From JAQVEM01 sp964616545 (GTDB taxonomy: Bacteria > Actinomycetota > Humimicrobiia > Humimicrobiales > Humimicrobiaceae), in assembly GCA_964616545.1 (NCBI GenBank), contig CAZTUA010000027.1:1-64000 (forward strand): 64,000 nucleotides of DNA, given 5' to 3'. Below, piece after piece: positions 43,385 through 52,450 of this stretch. The position numbers and the translations under genes are program-made. Position 1 is the stretch's first letter. Each line of letters begins with the position of its first letter. Under the pieces are notes generated by a model. The model had not been told where the DNA came from. It worked only from the letters and a program-made list of their open reading frames with translations, and did not search any database.

Positions 43385-44668
43385 TTATTTAAACGAAATC
43401 GATTCAAGCATGACATTAAATAGTTTTTCAGAAAAAACCCTGTGGTGTACATCTGAAATTTTTATAAACAGGTAAAGCATGTCATTATTTTTTATATAAA
43501 CCAGATCTATATATATACCGCTTTTATCAACTTCTGGATAATTATAACTTATTTTATCGTAATCTATTCCGTCAATTTCTCCGGTGCTTTTTTTTGTCTC
43601 AACTTCCATATTATCAGCTGAATCAACAACTTCATTTAATATACTATCTGAAAACTGTGAGTATTCTTCTTCCGATGGATAATATCCCTTCTTTAGAACC
43701 CTTAATTCAACAGAAGTTTCTATTTTATCAGATAGAGGTACAAATCTAACCACAAGACAGCTGTCTGACTCTTCCTCATCATATTTCCAGCTATCCGGAT
43801 AAAGCATCGAAAACCCGTATTCCTCCCTATCATATATATTATTACCGTCAAAAACGGCATCAGGTATCTCTTCCATTATCACGCTGAAATAATAGCTGCC
43901 TTCCAGAACATTATTATGGTATATCTCAATTTTATAATCACCAGCCGGCCATAATTCTTCACCGGTTATTTTAAACACAATATAATCGGGAAAATAATAA
44001 TCATTTTCAATATAAAACTCTTTCTCACCGAGCAGCTCATCCTCACCCCTGTACCACCTCGCACTCACAGTTTCACCACTGATACTATAATTCAGCGCTG
44101 CAAAAGCATGTACCGCATCGCCGGGATAAAAAATTTCAGTGATTCCGGCAGGCTCACCTGCTTCATCTATCTCACGTGATAATGTTACACCGGTTATCTC
44201 CATAACCGGGGGCATAATTACAAAAAAAGCACTATCTGTTAACTGCCCGTTATAATAAAAATCAACACGATAATCTCCCGGCTCCCCTATAATATTCTCC
44301 CCTTCTCCGGGAACCACGCAATTTGACAGATATCCCTCGATATAGCCCCTGCTGCTTTCAGAAAATTTATCTGTGGATTCCGCAATTATCTCTCCTGTAT
44401 CTTCATTTATCCATACAAATTTCCATATATCGCTGGCTTCTGCACCGGATACTTCTATTACTGCAAAAATCTCCTGTGTATCAATGTCAAAATTGTTACT
44501 GGCATCCACAGGTGCAAAAGTTACAGCATCCACTTTGCTGCATATAACCATTTCACCAAAACTTAACTCAGGCCTGCATGATGTGACAGGAGAAACGAAC
44601 ATTAATATAATCATACCGGTCATAATCAATATCAATATTTTTCCGGTGATTTGATTTTTATTTTTCAT
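43385..44668 (-). CDS. lipoprotein with Ig-like and PsbP-like regions
   Basis: 427 residues. The signal peptide ends with a lipobox-like PVTSC (Cys31). The middle seems to contain two beta-sandwich repeats of about 110 residues with similar phrases (GDYRVDFYYNGQLTDSAFFV and GDYKIEIYHNNVLEGSYYFS). The C-terminal 140 residues (REEYGFSMLYPDSWKYDEEE onward) resemble PsbP or DUF1795-type surface domains. No enzymatic motif is visible. The function is unknown; it could bind ligands or proteins on the cell surface. Confidence 0.6.
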   Translation of the reverse strand: MKNKNQITGKILILIMTGMIILMFVSPVTSCRPELSFGEMVICSKVDAVTFAPVDASNNFDIDTQEIFAVIEVSGAEASDIWKFVWINEDTGEIIAESTDKFSESSRGYIEGYLSNCVVPGEGENIIGEPGDYRVDFYYNGQLTDSAFFVIMPPVMEITGVTLSREIDEAGEPAGITEIFYPGDAVHAFAALNYSISGETVSARWYRGEDELLGEKEFYIENDYYFPDYIVFKITGEELWPAGDYKIEIYHNNVLEGSYYFSVIMEEIPDAVFDGNNIYDREEYGFSMLYPDSWKYDEEESDSCLVVRFVPLSDKIETSVELRVLKKGYYPSEEEYSQFSDSILNEVVDSADNMEVETKKSTGEIDGIDYDKISYNYPEVDKSGIYIDLVYIKNNDMLYLFIKISDVHHRVFSEKLFNVMLESISFK

Positions 44669-44692
44669 TTTTTAAGAAGATATTTAAGAATA

Positions 44693-46642
44693 TTAATTAA
44701 TATTAATAACAACGGGCAGATGGTCCGAAGCAGTGCTGTAAGGTACCTCTGCATCTGATATCTCCAGGTCATCGGTTACCCAGATATAATCTATTCTTCT
44801 AAAAGGTTCATAGTGTACCCAGGTCAGCGTATCTCCTTTTCCCAGCTGCAGCTGCGAGTCTATAAATCCGGCATCATGCATCTTTTTAATTTCCGCATCA
44901 TCCGTCTCTGCATTAAAATCTCCCGTTATAGCGGTTCTTTCCAACCCGTCCCACTCTTCCAGAAGGCTATCTATCTGCTCTTCCCTTATCCGGCTTTCAT
45001 CTTTTATATGATGAAGATGCACGCACATTACATTTATATTTTCTCCACCTTCAATTTCCACTTCAGCAATCAGGAAACTTCTGCGCAGCGGTGCACCCAG
45101 TCTTGGTAAAAATCCGCTTTTAACCAATTTTAACGGATACCGGCTCAAAATAGCGTTACCCCATACATCATCCGACGCAGGCATGAACAGATAATTCATA
45201 TTGAGCCTATCTGATAGCCATGAGAGGTTGTCTGCCGAGCCGTTTATTAACCACCCCCTGGAGACCTCCTGAAGGCATGCTACATCAGCTCCGCTTCTTT
45301 CAATAACTCTGGCAATACTCTCAAGATCAAGGTAGCCCTTTATATTAAATCCCTGGTGAATGTTATAATTTATAAGCCTTACAGGACCATCTTTTATTCT
45401 GACGCTGTCAGTATTTTTGGGCGGAATAAACATAATGAGGGGAATCACAAGCAGCACAGCCGCAAGATAAAGAAATACAGGTTTTCTGGATGCATATTCC
45501 CCGTTTCTGCTCCTGTCTCCAGCAGCTGCATCCCCTTTTTTATTGAGACAGGATGAAAATATGGCGCAGACAGCTATAAAAACAGCCGGCACAACCGGAA
45601 TTATCCAGTTTTCGAAAGGCAGGACCAGATCATAGCTTCCATAATATACAAAGGCAAAGATAAAAAATATTACCCCGCTGATACCGGTTGCCCATGTATT
45701 TTTCCAGGGTATTCCGGGAACTGATACAACCGTTGCTTTATCCATAATGATAGCAAGCATCCAGAAAGCTCCTATATTCCCCAGTACAACCTGCATAATA
45801 TATAAATTTCCTCCGGCACCAGGCCAGAAAGATATCAGCACAAACAATGCACTTAGAATAACCAGCGGTATCCTCGCCTTTTTAAAATTGAGAAGGTATG
45901 TAAATCCAAAAGCTGCAATATTTGAGGTTATTATTATAGCCAGGGAAACACTCAGCTTCCTGCCGGTAACCGCATTAAACGCAGCTACATTCTGAAATTT
46001 TAATAGCTGGAGAAAAATAAAGGGCATAAAGGCAGTTAATGTATAATAGACAGTTTTACTTCCGTCAGACGGCCTGGTTTCCTTTAAACCACGAGAAATT
46101 TTATAAACCAGCCACAATTTTAATACTATAATAAGAATAATAATAAAAGTTAAATACCAGTCCTGTCTCCATATCATGTCCCAGGTCCCAAAAAGGCCGT
46201 GCACCGCAGTTGTAATAGTTATCCCGAAAATAATGCCGGGAAAAAATGAAGATAGAAGATATTGTTTTTTCTGCTGTGCAAGCGATACAAAAAAAATAAA
46301 GCCCGCCATCCAGAAAATGGTTCCCACCGCTGATACTGCAAGGCTTAAGGGTGCCCATGGGTTTACCTGAAGCAGTAATCTTGCGATACACAAACCTGCT
46401 GCAAGAACCCATAGCGCTATTTCATATCTTAACCTGAATAGAAAACCTGTCGCAAAAACCAGCAAAAATGTTACCAGTGCATAAATAGCAACTTCGGTAA
46501 GAGACACAGCGGGACGCTCTCTTAAGAAATTTACAAGGAGAGAAAGAAATGTCTTGAGAATATCCAGCCCAAAAAAAGTGCCTGTAGCTATAACCAGAAA
46601 ATAGAGCCATCCCGGATTTTTTAAAGATATTACTTTTCTCAT
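44693..46642 (-). CDS. polytopic membrane protein with endonuclease/exonuclease/phosphatase domain
   Basis: 649 residues. About eleven hydrophobic segments cover residues 10-400; residues 410-649 form an EEP domain with INYNIHQG, CLQEVSRGW, GNAILSRYP, VHLHHIKDESR, TGDFNAETDD and a final ASDHLPVVI, all catalytic positions. The family includes DNase I-like nucleases and phospholipid or inositol phosphatases. The last membrane segment is close to the domain, so the active site lies near the bilayer, likely outside. Lipid or glycolipid phosphoesters are plausible substrates. TATAAT nine bases before the ATG and the absence of a ribosome binding site suggest a leaderless mRNA. Confidence 0.85.
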   Translation of the reverse strand: MRKVISLKNPGWLYFLVIATGTFFGLDILKTFLSLLVNFLRERPAVSLTEVAIYALVTFLLVFATGFLFRLRYEIALWVLAAGLCIARLLLQVNPWAPLSLAVSAVGTIFWMAGFIFFVSLAQQKKQYLLSSFFPGIIFGITITTAVHGLFGTWDMIWRQDWYLTFIIILIIVLKLWLVYKISRGLKETRPSDGSKTVYYTLTAFMPFIFLQLLKFQNVAAFNAVTGRKLSVSLAIIITSNIAAFGFTYLLNFKKARIPLVILSALFVLISFWPGAGGNLYIMQVVLGNIGAFWMLAIIMDKATVVSVPGIPWKNTWATGISGVIFFIFAFVYYGSYDLVLPFENWIIPVVPAVFIAVCAIFSSCLNKKGDAAAGDRSRNGEYASRKPVFLYLAAVLLVIPLIMFIPPKNTDSVRIKDGPVRLINYNIHQGFNIKGYLDLESIARVIERSGADVACLQEVSRGWLINGSADNLSWLSDRLNMNYLFMPASDDVWGNAILSRYPLKLVKSGFLPRLGAPLRRSFLIAEVEIEGGENINVMCVHLHHIKDESRIREEQIDSLLEEWDGLERTAITGDFNAETDDAEIKKMHDAGFIDSQLQLGKGDTLTWVHYEPFRRIDYIWVTDDLEISDAEVPYSTASDHLPVVININ

Positions 46643-46692
46643 AATTTATACATTATAATCAATAATATTTCGTTTATCCATTTCTAAAAGGA

Positions 46693-47040
46693 CTATGAAG
46701 GCTGTCCCTTATTTGGCACCACGCATATTATGCTCATCCCGTTTTCTCCTGCCTGGAACTGATGCAATTCGGAAGGCTCCACATAAATGAAATCATCTTT
46801 TTCTACTTCAATCTTCTCGTTATCTTTAATTGCGATTCCCCCGCCATCTATAATATATATTTCATGTTCCCAGTCATGCCTGTGCTTCGGGGTACAACCA
46901 CCCGGGCCTATTTCAAAAAGTCTCATAGCAAAGGTGGGCGTTCCGTCCTTTGCCGTTAGCATTGGATAAAATTTAACACTTCTAAATCCGTCATCATCCC
47001 TGACAGCAGGGTTGAAATCTTTTTTCTTTTTTATAATCAT
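46693..47040 (-). CDS. cupin-domain protein
   Basis: 115 residues from the ATG at 47040, which follows GAAGGAG; the frame is open for 22 more codons upstream but without a ribosome binding site. One cupin barrel with GGCTPKHRHDWEHEIYII (metal-binding His and Glu) and the second motif EPSELHQFQAG. Single-domain cupins of this kind bind a metal and a small molecule; function unknown. Confidence 0.85.
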   Translation of the reverse strand: MIIKKKKDFNPAVRDDDGFRSVKFYPMLTAKDGTPTFAMRLFEIGPGGCTPKHRHDWEHEIYIIDGGGIAIKDNEKIEVEKDDFIYVEPSELHQFQAGENGMSIICVVPNKGQPS

Positions 47041-47228
47041 CCGTGCTCCTTCTGTAATGCTTTTTAAATCCATCCAGATTTTAAAATAAAAGAATATAAC
47101 TTCCATTAGATTTTATAATTTAATGGATTAAAAAACTATGGAAAAATTTAATCAAATGAAAAAATTACCGTAATTTTCTGGATTAATTATAATACATTTC
47201 TATAAATTATTCCGGCATCAGAACCCGG

Positions 47229-48275
47229 TTACTCAAGCCCGCTGATTATATCACTCAGCCTGGCCTCAGCATATGCTATACTGGTATCAGCCGCACCGTA
47301 ATATATCTTTACCCTGTTCTCTTCGTACAAAACACCACAGGTAAAAACTACTCCCCCGAAAAACCCGCCAAGCTCATAATCCTTTTCGGGCTCGATTAAC
47401 GGCACTCTGCTTCTGGATAATACCTTCCGGGGCTCTTCGTAATCCAGCAATACCGCTCCAAGGCAGTACCGGTTATTCTCTGATGCGCCGTGATAGATTT
47501 CAATCCAGCCATCCTCTGTCCTGAAGGGTACAGCTCCGCCTCCTATCCTTGAACTGTCCCAGTGCCCTTTTCTTGTACCCATCAGTTTTGTATGACTGCC
47601 CCAGCATATAAGGTCGTCAGATTCGGATATCCACATATCCTTTAAATCAAATTCACCGGATACGGGCCGGCTCAGAGCATAGTATTTACCCTTTATCTTT
47701 TCCGGGAAAATTATCACATCTTTGTTATCCGGCAAAAAAATTACACCGTGTCTCTCAAATGACCTGAAGTCAGACGTTGATGCAAGACAGGTAGTTATCC
47801 CGGTTATATCCGACACCGCACTGTAGCTTATATAATACTTTCCTTCTATGCATGTTATCCTCGGGTCCTCAAGGCCATACCTCTCATATTCATTTTCGGG
47901 AAATAAAGCAGGTTTTCCATCTATATTAAAATCAATGCCGTTTTTACTTCTGGCAATTCTTAGATGAGAAATTGAGGTAAGATAATTGCCGGAGACAGTT
48001 CTTAAAAATCTCGGATCAGAAAAATCAATTGATTTATTGTTTTTATCAAATTTTTTAACCGAAATTTTGCCAGTTTTTAAATCCAGATGAGGTACCTGTA
48101 TTTCTCCATTATTCTCACCAGACAGGTTTTCTGCAACTCTCAAAAGGAGAATAATCTCATTTTTAAAACGCGTTACACCGCAGTTAAAAACACCCGCCAC
48201 TCTGAAATCATCTCTTGAAGGCTCGACATCTTCAGGTTTTATTACTGGATTTTTTTCGGACCTTAATATAACCAT
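47229..48275 (-). CDS. GH130-family beta-mannoside phosphorylase or hydrolase
   Basis: 348 residues, a five-bladed propeller of the GH130 family. Motifs are NCGVTRFKNEIILLLRVAE, YGLEDPRIT with the proton-donor Asp, GTRKGHWDSSRIGGGAVP, IYHGAS and the late GGFFGGVVF and YYGAADT. It acts on beta-mannosides inside the cell, by phosphorolysis to mannose 1-phosphate or by hydrolysis; the sequence does not settle which. Two GT4 glycosyltransferases and an (alpha/alpha)6-type protein are encoded within 6 kb upstream on the same strand, which suggests metabolism of one polymer. Confidence 0.88.
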   Translation of the reverse strand: MVILRSEKNPVIKPEDVEPSRDDFRVAGVFNCGVTRFKNEIILLLRVAENLSGENNGEIQVPHLDLKTGKISVKKFDKNNKSIDFSDPRFLRTVSGNYLTSISHLRIARSKNGIDFNIDGKPALFPENEYERYGLEDPRITCIEGKYYISYSAVSDITGITTCLASTSDFRSFERHGVIFLPDNKDVIIFPEKIKGKYYALSRPVSGEFDLKDMWISESDDLICWGSHTKLMGTRKGHWDSSRIGGGAVPFRTEDGWIEIYHGASENNRYCLGAVLLDYEEPRKVLSRSRVPLIEPEKDYELGGFFGGVVFTCGVLYEENRVKIYYGAADTSIAYAEARLSDIISGLE

Positions 48276-48365
48276 ATTCCTAAATATTCGCCGGTATCTG
48301 ATATTGATTATTGCATGACTATATAATAAAGCAGGGCTTATAAAAATATATAAAAATATTTTTAA

Positions 48366-48713
48366 TTATCTGGATTTTCTTCTTATTTTTTTTAACTTGT
48401 AGTTAAGGTCATCTCTGGGTGCATTCCTGTAATTACTTCTTCTTGTATTCTCGCCAAAACCTCTATTTTTCTGGGGTTTTGCTTCATTCACAACAATCTT
48501 TCTTTCCTTAAAGCTCTCCTGGTCAAGCTTTTCTATGGCTCTGGCCGCTTCCTCCGGAGTATCCATCTCTACAAAACCAAAACCTTTTGATTTGCCATCA
48601 AGACTCCTGATTACTTTTGCATAGACTACTTTACCCTCGCCGGAGAACAATTCCTCAAGATCACTGTCCGTGGTAGAGTATTCAAGATTACCTACATACA
48701 GTCTTTTATTCAC
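48366..48713 (-). CDS. RRM-type RNA-binding protein
   Basis: About 115 residues. A single RNA recognition motif with RNP2 RLYVGNL and RNP1 SKGFGFVEM, followed by a basic, Arg/Asn/Lys-rich tail. Bacterial RRM proteins act as RNA chaperones and are often cold-induced. The GTG at 48713 is preferred because AAAGGA lies six bases before it and overlaps the upstream in-frame ATG (48728). Confidence 0.9.
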   Translation of the reverse strand: MNKRLYVGNLEYSTTDSDLEELFSGEGKVVYAKVIRSLDGKSKGFGFVEMDTPEEAARAIEKLDQESFKERKIVVNEAKPQKNRGFGENTRRSNYRNAPRDDLNYKLKKIRRKSR

Positions 48714-49137
48714 TCTTATTCCTTTCATTTTGTTAAAAATTTTCTTTGCTCATTAAAAACCCGGGCATAGTACAGATGACACAATAATCGCTGATTTTAT
48801 TTTGGAAGGCTCAAATATAAGTGCAGACTTTCTACATCAAAATATTATCCAGCAATAACCTGATTTTCTTTTCTGATATGCCATAAAAGTATTAATCAGC
48901 AATAATTCATTATATATTATATTCATTATTATACAACTTTTATTGACGGTCAATTTCAATATTTACATCAATCCATCAGCCGTCAATGCCAGTTTTTCAC
49001 TCTAAATTATAAAAAATCACTTTTATGAATATATTTCTGGAATTTTTCATACAGGCTATGCTATTACCCTCAGTTAGACACAGTATTAACTAAAGTATAG
49101 AATAACTGATAATACAATTAACAGAAATAATAAATAA
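48714..49137. other. divergent intergenic region
   Basis: A 420-bp AT-rich gap. ATTGACGG at 48942-48949 is repeated inversely at 48980-48987, close to an AT-rich stretch that may hold the promoter of the RRM gene, which would have a long leader of about 200 bases. No gene or known RNA is seen. Confidence 0.4.
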
Positions 49138-49548
49138 ATGGATAAGTACCTGAGAGTTATGATTTTTATCTGGGAACTGCCGCAGATTCTGCTTGCAGGT
49201 ATAATTCTTGTTTTTCTGAGAAAGAGATTCACAGTTCAGGAGACTTTTTATAATTCAAAAATCTTTTACGTAAAAAACTTCCCGGGAGGTATTTCGCTTG
49301 GCAGGTTTATAATTTTAAATGCAGGATATACAAAAAATGAATCAGTCCTGAGACATGAATACGGCCACTCCATACAATCTCTATATCTTGGCTGGTTTTA
49401 TCTTATAATTGTCGGTCTGCCTTCAATAACAAGGTCAATAATATGGAGACTATTTAAACTTAATAAATCAGACTACTATAAAGGATACCCCGAGAACTGG
49501 GCTAACAAACTGGGATTCCCGGGGGAAAAGCATGTAGAGATATTGTAA
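49138..49548 (+). CDS. small membrane HExxH protein
   Basis: 136 residues. A hydrophobic N-terminal segment (about 8-27), the zinc-binding motif RHEYGH (His73, Glu74, His77) and a second hydrophobic stretch (YLGWFYLIIVGLPS) directly after it. This resembles short membrane-associated metallopeptidase-like proteins of unknown role found in many bacteria. Whether it is a protease is not established. No Shine-Dalgarno sequence is seen. Confidence 0.65.
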   Translation: MDKYLRVMIFIWELPQILLAGIILVFLRKRFTVQETFYNSKIFYVKNFPGGISLGRFIILNAGYTKNESVLRHEYGHSIQSLYLGWFYLIIVGLPSITRSIIWRLFKLNKSDYYKGYPENWANKLGFPGEKHVEIL

Positions 49549-49626
49549 CAATCATTATGACCTGCTAATAAACTCTGAAACAGTAAAATAAATTATTCAG
49601 GATAATTTAATAATTGTTTTAATCTC

Positions 49627-49833
49627 TTATTGCTCAAGAATGAATGTAACCTTCATCAAAACTCTGTATTCCGTTATCACTCCATTATCGTCTGATATAA
49701 CTTCGAAATCTTTTACCCATGCAGATTTTACATTCCTGAGAGTTTTATTTGCACGTGCAATACCCTGTTTTATTGCGTCATCGAAGCTATCCGGAGAAGA
49801 AACCTTGATCTCGGTTACCTTTGCAATTGACAT
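49627..49833 (-). CDS. dodecin flavin-binding protein
   Basis: 68 residues, exact length of the family. VTEIKVSSPDSFDDAIKQGI, ANKTLRNVKSAWVKDFE with the flavin-stacking Trp39, and YRVLMKVTFILE match dodecins, which form twelve-subunit hollow spheres storing riboflavin or FMN. AAGGAG precedes the ATG. The gene is alone. Confidence 0.95.
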   Translation of the reverse strand: MSIAKVTEIKVSSPDSFDDAIKQGIARANKTLRNVKSAWVKDFEVISDDNGVITEYRVLMKVTFILEQ

Positions 49834-50036
49834 TTGCCGGCTCCTTAAATATTGAGGTAATATTTATCATATATTTTTAAGATATGATAAACAAATGATA
49901 TTAATTTATATTATATTACTTTACCTGATTTAAATAAAAGTTTTTTAATTTCAGATTTTACTCTGCTGTGATGCTTTTATTTTCCTGTGCAATCGGCAAG
50001 AAGAGAATAATAAGGGATTTAGAACTATATTTTCTG

Positions 50037-51029
50037 TTATTTAACAAAACCCAATCTTCTGGCTGCAAGATATGCCATTAAGAAGCATATGTTTGATTCG
50101 GCTCCCTGGTTTAGGTTTACTCCGTCCTGTGTCAGCCCGTCATAACAGGCAAATTTTTTATCTACAAGCGAAGCCCCGTTTATATTATTACCATGGAACC
50201 ACTCATACCATTTTCCAGCTTCCTCCCTGTAGAATTTATTCTTTGTTGCATAATAGGCTTTTTCAAGACAGCAGACCATATAAGCTGCGTCAATAGGCTG
50301 CTGGTCGTACAGGGCTTTTTTACCTCCCCTGAAATACCAGCCCCTGTTCCCAATTACCGAAGGAATACCCTTTTCCTGGCATTTTTCCATTAAAAACCGT
50401 GTTGATTCCTCAGCAATTTTAAGACTGTCCTTACAATTTCTTCTCAAATAAATTTCCCAGAAGGCCCAGGGTATAATAGCATTTGCATATACAAGGTAAT
50501 CCTCGAACCATCTCCAGTCACCGGAGCGGGTATTAAGATATAAATTATGTAATTTAAGTTTTAATACCTTTTCCATACTGTGGGGTTTTTCAAGATTAAG
50601 CAGTCCCAGCAGTGCTGCTGACATTGCTCTGGGTGAGGTCCAGCTTGCAGCATCCGCAATTAAATTTTTAACAATTTTTTTTAAGAAGCCATCTCCTGTA
50701 TTTTTTACAGTCAGAAGAGCCCACAGTACCAGCCCATAAGCTTCTTTTAAATTCTGGGATTCCGAATCAATTTCCTTACTTTTAAAAAATCCGCTGCTGC
50801 TATCTTCATAAAAAAAATGATATAGAAGGCCATCTTCTCTCCGGGCTTTTAATAAAAACCCCAGATAAATAGCTTTCAATCTTCTATCTTTAAATTCATC
50901 GGCAATCATAAGAGCGCGCGCCTGGTCCTCAATTGCATACCCGAATTCCGGGTCAGGCTTATCCAGTTTTCCGTGCTGGTAAATCCCTGTATTTGTGGTC
51001 ATCTGGCTTATTTTTTTGAGCGGATCCAA
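50037..51029 (-). CDS. (alpha/alpha)6-barrel glycosidase-like protein
   Basis: 330 residues, Trp- and Tyr-rich, with repeated helical hairpins as in six-hairpin glycosidases. Notable segments are GYAIEDQARALMIADEF, SGDWRWFEDYLVYANAIIPW, YDQQPIDAAYMV and YDGLTQDGVNLNQGAES, with Asp/Glu residues that could be catalytic. I know this protein only as an uncharacterised companion of GT4 genes. It starts at TTG after AGGAGTGA, 21 bases after the glycosyltransferase gene, so it is likely in the same operon. It may trim or cap the glycan made there. Confidence 0.7.
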   Translation of the reverse strand: MDPLKKISQMTTNTGIYQHGKLDKPDPEFGYAIEDQARALMIADEFKDRRLKAIYLGFLLKARREDGLLYHFFYEDSSSGFFKSKEIDSESQNLKEAYGLVLWALLTVKNTGDGFLKKIVKNLIADAASWTSPRAMSAALLGLLNLEKPHSMEKVLKLKLHNLYLNTRSGDWRWFEDYLVYANAIIPWAFWEIYLRRNCKDSLKIAEESTRFLMEKCQEKGIPSVIGNRGWYFRGGKKALYDQQPIDAAYMVCCLEKAYYATKNKFYREEAGKWYEWFHGNNINGASLVDKKFACYDGLTQDGVNLNQGAESNICFLMAYLAARRLGFVK

Positions 51030-51050
51030 AAAATCACTCCTGTCCGGCAG

Positions 51051-52292
51051 TCACTCTGATGGAATCTTTTCAGGGATAGTTCCAGTTATTTCTTTACCAC
51101 TATCCCTGCCATTGTATTCATAAAGAATCGTATTAAATAATCTTAGATGCTGCATTGCCACATTGTACCAGGTCATCAGCCTTCCGTATTTATATGCCTT
51201 TTTCTCGACCTCAAGTCTTTTTGGTCTGTTTTTATATATATCTATTACAGCATCTGTAATAGCATTCGAATCCCTAAAGGGTACTATTATTCCCCGTCCT
51301 TCCGATAGAACTTCTTTTGCGTACAGATAGGGCGTAGAGATACATACCCTTCCTGCCCCTATTGCATAAGCAAGAGCCCCCGAAGCAGACTGGTGGGGAT
51401 CAAGATACGGAGTTATATACATGTCTATGGTCAGCAGCCATGAGATAAGCTCTTTAAGTGACAGATACTTATTTAAAAACTTCACATTTTCGCCCAGATC
51501 CAATTGTTTCACTTTTTTCTTTAAAAAATTTCTGTATTTTTCCCCTTCGTAGCGCGCTACATTGGGATGTGTCTGACCTATTATCAGATAAAGTACATGG
51601 GGAATATGTTTTTTAATCCCCACCAGGGCTTCTATTGCATACTCAAGCCCTTTATTTTCTGAGAGAAGATTTATGCTCCCGAGCACCAGCCTGTCTTTAA
51701 ATCCTCCCTTACTTTCGAATCTACTGCCCGGCTCCAGGGAGATATCGGGAACACCATGGGGAATAATCTCTATTTTCTCTTCAGGGTAGTCATATCTTTT
51801 TATAAGTTTTTTCTGGCTATCCGGCATCATGACTATTATTCTATCAGCAAACCCGGTTATATTTTTTAATACCAGTCCGTATCCTTCATGAGGATTATCA
51901 GGAACCGTATGTGCCGTTATAACCAGCGGCTTCTTTAAAAGACCGGCCAGCTTATTCATATATACCCCGAATTCCCCTCCGTATAATCCAAATTCGTGCT
52001 CGATAAGAACCAGGTCTGCAGAGGATTTATTAATGTATCCTGCAGCTTTAATATATGAATTAATATCATTCTGTCTAATTTTAAATTTTACTCTGGCAGG
52101 ATATTCAATTTTATCTTCAGGCTTATCCATGGCTATAATTTTTGTTTTACAGTAAGGGCTTATCAGGTTAATTGCTCTTGTCAGATCCCTCGTGTAGGTA
52201 GCAATTCCGCACTTTCTTGGAACATATGATGAGATAAATATGCTGTTTATGCCTCCGCATTTTTCTTCCATAACTTTTTTAAGCTTTTCCAT
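51051..52292 (-). CDS. GT4-family glycosyltransferase
   Basis: 413 residues with the GT-B fold. N-terminal SSYVPRKCGIATYTRDL and VLIEHEFGLYGGEFG, C-terminal LGSINLLSENKGLEYAIEAL and a sugar-nucleotide region with DPHQSASGALAYAIGAGR. Retaining transferase, probably using a nucleotide-activated hexose. The similarity of its N terminus to the neighbouring GT (PRxCGIAT, IEHEYGLY) shows that both arose from one ancestor. The cytoplasmic location follows from the lack of membrane segments. Acceptor unknown. Confidence 0.87.
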   Translation of the reverse strand: MEKLKKVMEEKCGGINSIFISSYVPRKCGIATYTRDLTRAINLISPYCKTKIIAMDKPEDKIEYPARVKFKIRQNDINSYIKAAGYINKSSADLVLIEHEFGLYGGEFGVYMNKLAGLLKKPLVITAHTVPDNPHEGYGLVLKNITGFADRIIVMMPDSQKKLIKRYDYPEEKIEIIPHGVPDISLEPGSRFESKGGFKDRLVLGSINLLSENKGLEYAIEALVGIKKHIPHVLYLIIGQTHPNVARYEGEKYRNFLKKKVKQLDLGENVKFLNKYLSLKELISWLLTIDMYITPYLDPHQSASGALAYAIGAGRVCISTPYLYAKEVLSEGRGIIVPFRDSNAITDAVIDIYKNRPKRLEVEKKAYKYGRLMTWYNVAMQHLRLFNTILYEYNGRDSGKEITGTIPEKIPSE

Positions 52293-52450
52293 AAGTAATA
52301 CTTCCCTCCATAGTTCTTCCGGAAAAATATATTTTTACTTAGATTTAAAAAGGTATATTAATATTTCAGACTAACAAACTAATAATAAGCTTTATTGAGT
52401 TTTTATTAAAGCTTTATTAATCTATAAATCAAATGGAATAAAAAATGGTA

